Assembly: GCA_963730785.1 (NCBI GenBank)
Contig: CAVSTF010000010.1
Span: 868,001-932,000, forward strand
Length of the DNA stretch: 64,000 nucleotides
Reading direction: 5' to 3'
Origin: Bog-473 sp963730785
Lineage (GTDB): Bacteria > Actinomycetota > Acidimicrobiia > Acidimicrobiales > RAAP-2
The notes under the pieces were generated by a model. It was not told the DNA's origin. It made no database searches and saw only the letters and a program-made list of their open reading frames with translations. Made by a program: the position numbers and the translations under genes. Shown in pieces: positions 10,356 through 20,559 of the stretch. The stretch's first letter is position 1, and every line of letters begins with the position of its first letter.

Positions 10356-10413
10356 GTAAGTGGAGAGGTTGTCCACTTCAATATACCGAGTACCGGATAC
10401 CCTGTCCACTTAC
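10356..10413. promoter_or_regulatory. Operator-like inverted repeats between AKR and TetR genes
   Basis: Three copies of one half-site lie in the divergent promoter: GTAAGTGGA at 10356-10364, TCCACTT at 10372-10378 (inverted, 7 nt spacer) and TCCACTTAC at 10405-10413, six nt before the TetR ATG. The first and last are exact reverse complements over nine bases. This suits autoregulation and control of the aldo/keto reductase by the adjacent TetR protein. Confidence 0.6.
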
Positions 10414-10418
10414 AAGCC

Positions 10419-11007
10419 ATGACACCGGAACTCTCCCCACCGACCACTCGCCGCGCCGACGCCGAGCGCAACCGCGCCAAGATCCTGAGCGCCGCCCGGA
10501 GTGCGTTCGCTGACTCGGGGAATGATGCCGAGGTCTCCATGGCCGAGGTCTCACGACGGGCCGGCGTCGGGATGGCGACGCTGTACCGGAACTTCTCTGA
10601 TCGACGTGAACTGCTCGAAGCGCTCTACACCGATGAGGTGGACGCCGTCTGCGGGGCCACTGCGTCCGTCGAAGGGGCGACACCGGGGGCCAGGTTCATC
10701 ACCTGGCTACATCGTTTTTTCGGCTTCTCCAATAGCAAGCGTCACATCGCGTCGCTGTTGCTGACCCACGTGGACAGTACCAACCCGGTGTTCGGCGAGA
10801 GCCGGGCCCGGGTGTTGGCGGCGGCCCAACCATTGCTGGCGGCGGCTCAGAGCGTCAGGCGAGATTCGGGGCGATCTGACCCTCGAACAGATCCTCGACA
10901 TGCTCGTCGCCATGGCCCGCATCAACGGTGATCCGGCGTATCTGGAACCAATCCTGCAGGCCACGCTCGATGGCATTCGTGTACCAAACGGTGTGAAGCG
11001 CAAGTAA
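10419..11007 (+). CDS. TetR/AcrR family transcriptional regulator
   Basis: A TetR-family repressor of about 195 residues. The ATG at 10419 begins MTPELSPPTTRRADAERNRA. The helix-turn-helix is clear (AEVSRRAGVGMATLYRNFSD), as is the recognition-helix ending RRELLEALY. A frame change near 10852 leads to SGEIRGDLTLEQILDMLVAM and a stop at 11005-11007. The ligand-binding domain gives no substrate clue. It is divergently transcribed from the aldo/keto reductase, with inverted repeats in between. Confidence 0.87.
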
Positions 11008-11014
11008 TTCGTAG

Positions 11015-12047
11015 TTACGAGGTGCGGCGCCGTCCCAAGGTGACCGAAGCGGCCAGCTGACCGCAGGCGGCGTCGATCTCGGCGCCCCGGGTCTGGCGCA
11101 CGGTGGCGTTGATCCCCAGGCCCTCGAGTTGGTCGCGGAAGCCTTCGCACCCGGTCCATGGTGCTGCCCACCACGGCGTAGCCCGGCGTCGGGTTGAGCG
11201 GGATGAGGTTGATGTGGGCTCCGAGCGGGCGGGCGAACTCGGCCAGTTCGGCGGCGTCGCGGCCTTGGTCGTTGACGTCGTGGATCATGGCCCACTCGAT
11301 GGAGAGCCGGCGGCGGGTGGCCGCGACATACTCGGCGCAGGCCTCGGCCAACATGGCCAACGGGTAGCGCTTGTTGATGGGGACCAGCTCGTCGCGCTTC
11401 TCGTCGTTGGCCGCGTGCAGTGACACGGCCAGGTTGACCGGCAGGTTCTCGGTGGCCAGGCGGCGAATGCCGGGCACAATGCCGACGGTGGAAAGGGTGA
11501 GGTGCCGGGCCGAGAGCCCCATGTCGCCCTGGAAGCGGGTGACGGCCTCCCACATCCGGTCGTAGTTGGCCATGGGCTCACCCATGCCCATGAAGACCAC
11601 ATTGGACAGCCGCCGGGGTTGGGCCGCCCGCATGGCCACGGCCACCTGCTCGATGATCTCGCCCGCAGCTGAGCTGGCGCTGGAAGCCGGCCTGGCCGGT
11701 GGCGCAGAACTGGCAGGCCATGGCGCACCCGGCCTGGGTGGAGATGCAGACGGTGACCCGGTCCCGGTACTGCATGAGCACCGTCTCGACCTGGGCGCCA
11801 TCATGAAGACCCCACAGCCACTTGGTGGTCTCGCCGTCGTCGGACAGTCGCCGGGAGACCTCGGTCAGGGCCGGTGGCAGACGCGTCGGACAGGCTGGCC
11901 CGCAGCGCGGCCGGCAGCTCGGTCATCTCTTCGGGCCGCTGGGCCCGGGCGTGCAGCGACTCCCAGACCTGCTTGGACCGGAAGGCCGGCTCGACCCTGG
12001 AGCAGCGCGTCCAGGTCGGCCCGCGTCAGGTCGTAGGGAGAAGGCAC
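11015..12047 (-). CDS. rlmN: Dual-specificity RNA methyltransferase RlmN, frameshifted
   Basis: A radical-SAM enzyme that methylates C2 of A2503 in 23S rRNA (and A37 of some tRNAs). The [4Fe-4S]/SAM motif is seen as CAMACQFC within STQAGCAMACQFCATGQ. Other landmarks are NVVFMGMGEPMANYD, STVGIVPGIRRLA, NLAVSLHAAND and the ending GAEIDAACGQLAA. The GTG start at 12047 begins MPSPYDLTRADLDALL. Frame changes are needed near 11995, 11880, 11820, 11665 and 11150. A housekeeping gene this well conserved is unlikely to be dead, which supports sequence error. It is convergent with the TetR gene. Confidence 0.9.
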
Positions 12048-12083
12048 GCCAACGAGGCTACGACCTGGAGCCGAGAACTCGGT

Positions 12084-13301
12084 TCAGCAGCGCTCCCAGG
12101 GGGCGGGAGAGTTCTTGGTGCAGCTCTTGTAGAGGTTGTTGAACACATCCAAGCCGAAGGTACTGGTCACCTGGTCCGCCTCACCGAGCAACGGCAGGCC
12201 GAACATGGTCTCGATGGAGGCCAGGGTCGAGAAGTGGTTGTACGACACCTTGCTCACCGTGCCCGGCCTTGTATAGGGCGACAGCACAATGGCGCCGATC
12301 TTGCCTCCGCCCGGTGCCACTCAGCCCGGGCAAGGGCGAGGTCAGGTTCGGCCGTCTCGCCGCAGCACGACGGTGCCGTCGGAGTCCGCGCCCTCGTCGA
12401 AGGTGATGATCGAGCAGCCCGTTCTCCTTGAAGGCGGGCGAGTTCGAGGTGATCAGCGGCACCCAGGTGGCGAGGAAGCGGTCAATGTCATTGAGGGCCG
12501 AGGAGCCACTGGGCTCGTTCTTGCAGGGGTAGTCGTGGCCGTCCATGCAGAGGTTGGGCGTGATGAAGCTGTAGTTGGGTGTGGTGGCCACCGACTTGAG
12601 GTCAGTGGCGAGCCCCGTCTCGCCGGACAGGGCCGGCACTGGGCATCAGTCCATTGGGAGCGCCCAGGGCCACCACGTGCGCATTGCAATAGGCCCGGTT
12701 GTCGATCACCGCGTGGAAGTAGACGAACGGGTCATGGCGGGTGGCGTAGCCGTCGCCGTAGACCGCGTCTTGCGTCTGGTCGAAGCGAGTCGAGGTCGGG
12801 TGCCCGCAGGCGGCCGACTCGCGCGAGGCGCTGTTGCCCATGTCCTGCTCGTAGGCCTTCCAGGTATAGCCCTCCGACGTGAGCTGATTGCCGATGGTCT
12901 GGGTGGCCGCGGGGTAGACGCAGCCGACGCCCTCGTCGACCCCGCCCGGCAGGGCCGTGCCGACGAAGTCGAAGTAAGTCGATGCAGTCGGTTTGGTTCA
13001 GCAGGTTGGGCGGCTGTCCCGACACGATGGCGACGTAGTTGTCGTTGCTGGCGTGACCGATGGCGTAGTAGTTGGGCAGGTAGGCCCCCTCACTCGGCAA
13101 GTGTCTTGGCCAGATAGGGGTCGGCTGCCGGGTTGCCGAAGGTCGAGGTCGCGCTCTCGTTCTCCATCCATGATGATGAAGACGTGGCGGAGCTGGCCGC
13201 TGGCGCCGCACTGCTGGTGGCCGGGGCCAGCGCCGACGATCGCGCCGCGGTGGCGGCCGCCACCAGGGTCAGAGGGCGAACAGGACCCGCGGGCGCCGCA
13301 T
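12084..13301 (-). CDS. Secreted phosphoesterase (phospholipase C/acid phosphatase family), frameshifted
   Basis: The third phosphoesterase of this family in the window. Joined frames start at 13301 with a basic, alanine-rich Sec-type signal, followed by HVFIIMMENESATSTFGNP, LPNYYAIGHASNDNYVAIVS, CYPAATQTIGNQLTSEGYTW-like sequence and, near the end, GAIVLSPYTRPGTVSKVSYN and HFSTLASIETMFGLPLLGEA. Several frame changes occur (about 13270, 13165, 12975, 12640 and 12390). Unlike the gene at 1161 it lacks a twin-arginine motif. Probable role: release of phosphate from extracellular organic phosphate; the exact substrate is unknown. Confidence 0.78.
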
Positions 13302-13311
13302 CGGGACCACG

Positions 13312-14478
13312 TTAGGCCGCCCGGCGCACTACTCCTTGCCCGAGAATCACCGTGCTGGCCGCGCTGAACCAGCCGCTGGTGCCGTTGACGCAGGCCAGCT
13401 TGGGGTCGTGGCACCTGGCGGGCGCCGCATTCACCCCGCAGCTGCTTGACCGCCTCGATCAGCAGGAACATGCCCCGCATCCCGGGTTGGCAGGCCGAAA
13501 GCCCGCCGCCGTCGGTGTTGGTCGGCAGGGCGCCACCCACCCGCATGCTTGCCGTCCTCGACGAAGGCGCCACCCTCGCCCTTCTTGCAGAAGCCGAGTC
13601 CTTCCAGCGTGAGGATCACCATGGGGGTGAAGGCGTCGTAGATCTGCGGCCATGTCCATGTCCTCTGGCTTGAGGCCGGCCCGCTCGAAGGCCAGCTGGC
13701 CCGAGCGCACGCAGGGCGACTCGGTGAAGTCCTCCCACTCGCTCATGGTGGTGTGCGACACGGCCTCACCGGTGCCCAGCACCCAGATCGGCGCGTTGGC
13801 GCAATCCTTGGCCCGCTCCTCGCTGGTCAGCACGATGGCCCCGCCACCGTCGGTGCGGATGCAGCAGTGCAGCTTGGTCAGCGGGTCCCAGACCATGGGG
13901 GCGTCGACCACGTCGGAGATCGTGATCGGATCTTGGTAGAAGGCGTCCGGGTTGAGGCTGGCGTTGTAGCGGGTCGAGACGGCCACCTCGGCCAGCTGCT
14001 CAATGGTGGTGCCGAACTCGTGCATGTGGCGCCGGGCCACCATGGCGTAGTGCGAGCCCACCGGGTGCCCGAACGGGGCGGCGAACTGGATGGGGCCCCG
14101 GGTGCCGAAGGACAGGTTGGCCATGCGGAGCTTCTTCTTCAGGTCGGCCCGCTGGGTCGAGCCGTAGGTGAGCACCACCGTCTCGACGATGCCCTGGGAG
14201 ATGGCGGCGGCCGCGTGCTCGACCATGAACTCCCAGATGCTGCCGCCGTGGCCGGTCGAGTCGGCCCAGTTGGGCCGGATGCCGAGATACTCGGCCAGCT
14301 CAATGGGCGGCAGCGTCCCGTTCAACGAGCCGATGCCGTCGACCTCCGACTTGGCGATGCCGGCATCGGCCAGCGCCCGTGTCACGCCCTGGAAGTTCAG
14401 CTCGAAGGCGGTCTTGTCATCGACGCGACCACAGTCGGACGTCGAGGCGCCGACAATGGCCACCCGGCGGTTCGGCAT
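13312..14478 (-). CDS. Thiolase-like protein of the SCP-x / lipid-transfer type
   Basis: A thiolase-superfamily protein of about 385 residues, of the type found with steroid and fatty-acid degradation genes in actinobacteria. It starts MPNRRVAIVGASTSDCGR. Typical segments are HCCIRTDGGGAIVLTSEERA, PEDMDMA followed by DIYDAFTPM-like sequence, and GALPTNTDGGGLSACQPG. The C-terminal part reads CVNGTSGWFSAASTVILG. Frame changes fall near 13655, 13545 and 13440; depending on one more indel the stop is at 13312 or about 13325. It lies 66 nt downstream of the SDR at 14544 on the same strand, consistent with a beta-oxidation pair. Confidence 0.83.
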
Positions 14479-14543
14479 GTTCTCCTGTTCTTGGTGTTGC
14501 TGAGGTGCTGCGAGTTCACTGAGGTAGGTGGGCGTGCCGCGGA

Positions 14544-15477
14544 TCAGCCGCCCATTTTCAGGCCGGGATTACGGGAGTGGAAGATCTGGGCGTTGACCTC
14601 GGCGGCGATGTCGGCCGGGTCCCACTTGACCTCACCCTTGGGGTTGTCGACGGCTGGCGCCCGAGCTTCCAGGGCTCGTAGTGGGCGATGTTGGTGCCCG
14701 ACGGCCCGGAAGACCTGACCCGTCACGTGCAGGGCCTGGTCCGAGGCCAACCAGGCCACCATGGGGGCCGAGTTGCGCGGGTTGAGCTTGCTGAACTCGT
14801 CGTCGGCGAACTCGTCGGGCTCCTTGAGCACCATGTCCTTGATGACGCCGCCGGTCATCCGGGTCATGCCGCCGGGTGCCATGGCGTTGGCCCGCACGCC
14901 GTAGCGGGAACCTTCGAGCGAGGTGATGATGGTCAGCGGCGGCGATGCCGGCCTTGGCCGAGCCGTAGTTGGCCTGGCCCGGGTTGCCCTGCAGGCCGGC
15001 CGACGACACCGTGTTGATGATGGAGGCCCGGACGTTCTCGCCGCTCCTTGAAGCGCTCCCGCCAGCGGATGCAGGCGAACTTGGTGGTGGCGAAGGTGCC
15101 CTTGAGGTGGACCCGGATGCACCGAGTCGAACTCATCCTCGGACATCGACACGATCATCTTGTCCCGCATGATGCCGGCGTTGTTGACCAGGATGTCGAG
15201 GCCCCCGAAGGCCTCGTAGGCGCGTGTTGATCAGGTTCTCGGCCCCGCCGAAACTGGACACGTCGTCGTAGTTGGCCACCGCCTCGCCGCCCCGGGCCTT
15301 GATGACCTCGACCACCTCGTCGGCCGCCTGCTTGTCGGCCCCCTCCCCGATGGTCGAGCTGCCCAGGTCGTTGATGACGACCTTGGCCCCCTGCGCCGCC
15401 AGTTCCAGCGCCTCGCCCCGACCGATGCCGTGACCGGACCCGGTCACGATCGCGATTTTGCCGTCAAGAATGCCCAT
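14544..15477 (-). CDS. SDR family oxidoreductase (3-hydroxyacyl-CoA dehydrogenase-like), frameshifted
   Basis: A short-chain dehydrogenase of about 310 residues. It starts MGILDGKIAIVTGSGHGIGR with the glycine-rich cofactor motif. The catalytic region is recovered as SIINTVSSAGLQGNPGQANY followed by GSAKAGIAALTIITSLEGSR. The long C-terminal extension (KLNPRNSAPMVAWLASDQAL) is typical of actinobacterial SDRs near acyl-CoA genes. Frame changes are needed near 15225, 15120, 15050, 14945 and 14670. A perfect copy of the TGACA-N4-TGTCA operator lies 26 nt upstream of the start. The SDR at 63781 is a close relative. Confidence 0.85.
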
Positions 15478-15502
15478 GAAACCCCCTGTGGAGAGTGAAG
15501 CC

Positions 15503-15516
15503 TGACACGGCTGTCA
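15503..15516. promoter_or_regulatory. Candidate operator TGACAC-GGC-TGTCA
   Basis: A perfect TGACA-N4-TGTCA palindrome (CTGAC-N6-GTCAG extended) 26 nt upstream of the minus-strand SDR starting at 15477. It is one of seven copies of the element in the window. Confidence 0.55.
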
Positions 15517-15594
15517 GAGAATAAGCACGTTCAGCGTGCCCCGACAACTTCGCAATCCGTCCGGTGCATCGACCCTTGTCGGGGCCGGCTCGGA

Positions 15595-15867
15595 TCAGTC
15601 GTCTTTGGCCGCCTTCTTGGTTCGGTCCAGGATCGAGGCAATCGACATGGGGGCGTTGGATTCACCGGTCAAAAGCTTGCCCAACTCTTTGAGCCCTTCG
15701 CCGGCGTGGGCCCGCATCGCCCCGATCAGATCGCCGAACTCTTCGGAGGCACCGACGGCCCGGGCTGCCTTCGCCACCTCCTGCATGCCGTCCCGGCCTC
15801 CCTGCCCGCCCACCAGGTAGCCGAACCCGAATGCGGTGAGTATCCCTACATATGTCTTAGCGGCCAT
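15595..15867 (-). CDS. Small glycine-rich hydrophobic protein (YtxH-like)
   Basis: A 90-residue protein starting MAAKTYVGILTAFGFGYLVGG, after a strong AGGAGG site. The N-terminal hydrophobic glycine-rich helix followed by an amphipathic helical region (KAARAVGASEEFGDLIGAMR) resembles YtxH-like stress proteins. It overlaps the end of the YceI-like gene by 11 nt. The protein at 49903 has the same layout (GYALGSRAG, then ASEEVRDL) and is also close to a YceI gene, so the two pairs look paralogous. Function unknown. Confidence 0.65.
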   Translation of the reverse strand: MAAKTYVGILTAFGFGYLVGGQGGRDGMQEVAKAARAVGASEEFGDLIGAMRAHAGEGLKELGKLLTGESNAPMSIASILDRTKKAAKDD

Positions 15868-16451
15868 GGTCCTCCTGTCCAATGTCGTTGGACGCCAACG
15901 AAGCTTCAAGGTGCATCTCGACCTCGACCTGCGGCTCGATCCTCAGCAACAAGGTCGACGGCAACTCAATCCCGAAGGTGCTGATGTCGAGCGAGTGCTC
16001 GCCCTTCACCACCAGGAGATCGGGGCTTAGCATTTCAACCTCAACTTCGCCGGTGATGGCCTGGACGATGTCATGCAGCACCAGCTTTCCACCCAGCAGG
16101 AACCGGTTGGTGTCCCCTATCTGCGACCGCGCTCGCCAGTTCCACCCCAATGGTGGGGAACCGACGACCGTCGATGCGCCGATGCATCTCGGCGTCATAG
16201 AGCGCGTTGCCCGAGGCCAGCGCAGCCACCTGCACCTCAATATGGGCGCTGGCATCCTGCAGGCCGGTGAGCGAACCGTCGAAGGAGTGGAAGCGCAACT
16301 CGCCGGAGAGCCGACTCGTCCCAAAGGCGATGGAGCCGACGTTGGAGCGGGCCTTGACGAGGACGGCCGAACGATCCGGCACCACGCGAAACCTGGTGAG
16401 ACTTTCCGTTTGCCAGTCGGAGCTGTCCGGTCTGATGGCGTCGTCCGTCAT
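15857..16451 (-). CDS. YceI-like protein, cytoplasmic type (paralogue 1)
   Basis: A YceI-fold (lipocalin-like) protein of about 197 residues without signal peptide. It starts MTDDAIRPDSS. The conserved core is RFRVVPDRSAVLVKARSNVG, then LASGNALYDAEMHRRIDGRR, and the end FGIELPSTLLLRIEPQVEVE. One frame change is needed near 16125. YceI proteins bind long isoprenoids or amphiphiles, but this branch is uncharacterised. It sits between a GAF-ANTAR regulator and a small glycine-rich protein. Two paralogues occur at 40747 and 49050. In the current sequence the frame continues upstream into the ANTAR end of the previous gene. Confidence 0.78.
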
Positions 16452-16454
16452 GGT

Positions 16455-17150
16455 CCCTGCCTCCCCAAGAATGTCTTGGGCTACGTCGGACATGCGCTGA
16501 CGACCTTTGAGTGCGACAGTTCCTCATTTGGGCGAAGGCATCCTCGAGAGCGATGCTCTCACCGACCGACACTGCCTCTTTGGCCCTATCGAGGAGGGAA
16601 TCGCTCGCTGATGGCATTGGAGACCTGATGCGAGCAGCAGGCGCGGTTCGGTGAGATCGCGTTGCTGCAGCACGATGAGCGTCCCGAACTTCGAGAGCGC
16701 CTGGGCCGCCAGGAGATCGTCAACGCTCATTTTGCCCGCAGCCCTTCGATAGAAGCTGAGCGAGCCGATAGTGACACTTCGCACTCTCAGGGAGAACGAG
16801 TGCATGGACGAGTAACCGGCTCGTACCATCTCTGGCCCGAAACCGGGCCAGATCTCCCGCAGCGCGGTTGGGTCCTCGACGCCGATGTGATCGTTCTCGG
16901 CCAGGTCGGCGAGCGTGGGACCGTGACTGGCTTGGAGGTCAAGGAGATCGACGACCTCCTTCGCTTCGCTGGAGGAGGCGACACAACGAAGCTCGCCGCC
17001 GGGTTCGGCCAACATGACGGCGGCCGTGGCCACGTCAAGGATCTCGACGCAACGAATCGATAGGAACGTCAGGACTTCAATGACGTCGAAGTCATCGATG
17101 AGGTCGTCCGCCAATTCCAGGAGCGTCCTGAACACGGCTTCATTTGCCAC
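16455..17150 (-). CDS. GAF and ANTAR domain-containing regulator
   Basis: A probable signal-dependent transcription antiterminator: a GAF sensor followed by an RNA-binding ANTAR domain. The GTG at 17150 after GGGAG begins VANEAVFRTLLELADDL. The GAF part contains TAAVMLAEPGGELRCVAS, GPTLADLAENDHIGVEDP-like sequence and SFSLRVRSVTIGSLSFYR. The ANTAR part is recovered in other frames as LLDRAKEAVSVGESIALEDA, then RMSDVAQDILGEAG. Frame changes near 16620 and 16530-16490 make the exact C-terminus uncertain. Such proteins respond to small molecules or stress and probably control the two genes downstream. Confidence 0.75.
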
Positions 17151-17304
17151 TCGCCGCTCCCTTCGTATGAGCGCTGGATTCTCAACCTCAAGTGCCAACC
17201 TACAACCCAACTAGGCCATCGACCCGACGGTCTCGTAGGAGGCCGCCATTCGACCGCCGTTCCGATGACGCAGGGCTGGTCGCACGCCTCTTTTGGATCG
17301 ACAC

Positions 17305-17318
17305 TGACACGAATGTCA
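17305..17318. promoter_or_regulatory. Candidate operator TGACAC-GAA-TGTCA
   Basis: A perfect TGACA-N4-TGTCA palindrome 106 nt before the ATG of the acyl-CoA synthetase. Part of the seven-copy family. Nothing else is seen in the intergenic stretch 17151-17423 apart from a short open frame on the minus strand. Confidence 0.55.
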
Positions 17319-17423
17319 TATACCTTGAGGGCGGCCGCACGGCACCCCACGAGGACTTTCTGGGGCGTGCGGCCCCGGTTCCGACGCCCGCTGGCGTGGC
17401 ACCGGCACGACTGAGGGAGGGTC

Positions 17424-19645
17424 ATGGCAGCACCCAAGGCACCGAAGAGCCGCGGCAACGGGCCCGTACTGGACATCACCGGCCGTCCCATTGCGCTCCG
17501 CGACATCGAGCTCGAGCACCTTCTTCCAACCCAAGACGGTGGCCGTCGTGGGGGCCTCCGACGCCGGCACCAAGCCCAACACCGCGCTGACCCAGAAGAT
17601 CACCACCTGGGCCGAGGCCCGCGGGGCGACCGTCCACTACGTCAACCCCAACCGCGCCGACAGTCGGCCGGACGGCCCTGCGTCAAGGCGCTGACCGACA
17701 TCACCGAGCCGCTCGACCTGGTGGCCATCCTGGTCGGCGACCCGCTGCCCATCCTGCGTGACGCCGTGGCGGCCAAGGCCAAGTTCGCCATCGTCTTCGC
17801 CGCCGGCTTCGCCGAGGTGGGCGCCGAGGGCGAGAAGATCCAGGACGAGATGGAGGAGATCATCGCCAGCGGCGGCGACATCCACGTGCTCGGCCCCAAC
17901 ACCAACCTCAACGCCTTCGAGGTCTTCCGCGACGACCTGCCCGGGCAACGCCATCGCCCTGATCACCCAGAGCGGCCACCAGGGCCGGCCCGATCTTCCA
18001 GGGCCAGGAGATCGGCATCCGCCTCTCGCACTGGGCCCCGGTCGGCAACGAGGCCGACCTGGAGTCGGCCGACTTCATCAGTACTTCTCCGACCTGCCGA
18101 CCACCGGCGCCGTGGCCTGTTACATCGAGGGCTTCAAGAACGGGCGCACCCTGCAGCTGGCCGCCGACCACGCGGCCAAGCACAAGGTGCCCGATCGTGG
18201 CGGTCAAGGTGGGCCGGACCGACGAGGGCACGCTCCATGGCCAAGGCCCACACCGGCCACCTCACCGGTTCCGACGCCGTGGTCTCCTCGGTCTTCCGCC
18301 AGTACGGCGTCACCCGGGTCGACGGCCTGGACCAGTTGCTCGACGTCTCGGCCGCCCTGGCCCGGACCAAGCCCCCCAGCGAGGCCGCGCTGCGCCGGCT
18401 TGCGCCGGGGCACGGGGGCCGGGTCTGCGTCTATTCGATCTCCGGCGGCACCGGGGCCCACATGGCCGACATGGTGGTCGGCGGCCGGCCTCGAGCTGCC
18501 CCCGCTTGACCAAGCACTCCCAGACCGAGCTGCACACCTGGATCCCGCCCTACCTGCGGGTGTCGAACCCGGTCGACAACGGCGGCGCCCCGGTGCGCGA
18601 CTGGCGTGGCCCGAAGATCATCGAGACCATGCTGGCCGATCCCAACGTCGACCTGTTGCTCTGCCCCATCACCGGCGCCCTGCCGTCCATGGGCAACAAG
18701 CTGTGCCAGGACCTGGTGGACGCCGCCGCCACGACCGACAAGCCGATCTTCGTGGTCTGGGGCTCGCCGGTCGGCGACGAGGAGGCCTACCGCAAGACCC
18801 TGCTGGCCCAGCGCGGTGCCCACCTTCCGCACCTTCACCAACGCGGTGATGGCGGCCAAGGCCTACTTCGACCACCACCGCTTCGTCGCCGGCTACACGT
18901 CGCCGTTCGCCCGCCCGGCTCGCCGGCGCCAGTCCCGGCCAAGGCCAAGGCGCCAAGCCATCCTCGCGCCCAAGGGCAAGCGACTGGCCAGCGGGCAGCG
19001 CGCTCTCCGAGCAGGACTCCAAGGCCCTGCTTGGCGGCCTACGGCATCCCGGTGCCCAAGGAACGGGTGGTCGACTCGGCCGGCGACGCGGCCAAGGCGG
19101 CCAAGCGCATCGGCTTCCCGGTGGTCATGAAGATCGTGTCGGCCGACATCCTGCACAAGTCCGACCTCGGCCTGGTGGCCGTCGGCGTGCGCGACGAGGA
19201 CGACGCCAAGCGCATCTACAAGCGCATGATGGCCACGGCCAAGAAGGCCGCCCCCAAGGCCATCATCGACGGCGTGCTGGTCGCCGAGAGGTCCAGGGCA
19301 TCGAGACGGTGGTCGGCGTGGCCCAGGACGACCTGTTCGGTCCGGTGGTCATGTTCGGTCTGGGTGGCGTCTTCGTCGAGGTGCTCAAGGACGTGACCTT
19401 CCGGGTGCCGCCCTTCGGCAAGCCGACGCCACCGCCATGCTCGACGAGTTGGCCGGTGCGGCCATGCTCGACGGGCGTGCGCGGGCAGTGCCGGCGTCGA
19501 CCGGGCCGCCCTGGTCGACGTGCTCATGAAGGTGCAGCACCTGGCCGTCGACCTCTCGGCCGACGTGGCCGAGCTCGACATCAACCCGCTGCTGGCCGGA
19601 CCCAAGGGCGTCGTGGCCGCCGACGCCCTCGTCGTCCTGGCCTGA
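17424..19645 (+). CDS. Acyl-CoA synthetase, ADP-forming type (acetate-CoA ligase-like), frameshifted
   Basis: A nucleoside-diphosphate-forming acyl-CoA synthetase of about 740 residues, converting a carboxylate, ATP and CoA to the acyl-CoA. Domains in order are a CoA-binding Rossmann domain (FFQPKTVAVVGASDAGTKPN), a flavodoxin-like ligase domain (ITQSGHQGRPIFQGQEIGIR, then AVKVGRTDEGTSMAKAHTGH, in which the catalytic His is expected), and a C-terminal ATP-grasp domain (FPVVMKIVSADILHKSDLGL, FGLGGVFVEVLKDVTFRVPP). About ten frame changes are needed. An enoyl-CoA hydratase follows 40 nt later, suggesting activation and degradation of a carboxylic acid. A copy of the window-wide operator lies upstream. 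Confidence 0.87.
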
Positions 19646-19685
19646 CACTGAACCCGCCTACTCAGCCTCCTCGACAAGGAGCACT

Positions 19686-20527
19686 GTGAGCGACACCACC
19701 GAAAGCCCGGCCGGCGACGACGTCACCCGGCTCATTGAGAACGGCATCTGCTGGATCACCCTGAACCGGCCCGACGCCGGCAACGCCATGACCGCCGCCA
19801 TGCGCGACCAGATCACCGCCTGGGTGACCGACGCCTCCGACGATCTCTTCGTCCGGGTGGTCGTCATCACCGCCGCCGGCGAGAAGGCCTTCTGCACCGG
19901 CGCCGACCTGCGCGGTGGCCGGCCCGCTCCCCGCCCCCGGCCCGACGGCGCACCCGACCTGGTGGTCGGCGAAGGCGCCCGGGTCATCCGCAACGGCTGG
20001 CAGCGCCTGGTGGGCTCCATCATCGACTGCGAGAAGCCGGTCATCGCCGGCGTCAACGGCACCGCCGCCGGTGGCGGCATGCACCTGGCGCTGGCCTGCG
20101 ACCTGGTGGTGGCGGCCGAGGAGTCCAAGTTCATTGAGGTCTTCATCCGCCGCGGCATCGCGCCCGACGCCGGTGGCGCCTGGCTGCTGACCCGTCTCGA
20201 TCGGCATCCAAAAGACCAAGGAGCTGTTCTTCTTCGGCGACGATCTGCCGGCCGCCGAGGCCTACCGCATCGGACTGGTCAATCGTCTGGTGCCGCGGGC
20301 CGAGCTGGCACTCGACGCTGGAGGAGCTGGCCACCCGCCTGGCCAATGGTCCGACCAAGGCCATCGGCATCGCCAAGTGGCTGACCAACCGCGCCCTCGA
20401 CGTCGACCGGGCCACCTCGTTCCAGGACGAGGCCATGGCCCAGGAGCTGGTCACCTACTCCCTCGACTCCAAGGAGGGCATCGCCAGCTTCGTGGAACGC
20501 CGCCCCACCGAATTCAAGGGCTGGTAA
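19686..20527 (+). CDS. Enoyl-CoA hydratase/isomerase family protein
   Basis: A crotonase-family protein of about 280 residues starting with GTG. Landmarks are ICWITLNRPDAGNAMTAAM, GEKAFCTGADLRGG and VAGVNGTAAGGGMHLALACD-like sequence (IAGVNGTAAGGG). The C-terminal portion recovered after frame changes near 20205 and 20310 reads KELFFFGDDLPAAEAYRIGL and ends FVERRPTEFKGW, a common crotonase ending. Likely co-transcribed with the acyl-CoA synthetase upstream. Confidence 0.88.
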
Positions 20528-20559
20528 CTGCTGGCGTCGTCCGCGCCCTCGACACTGGC

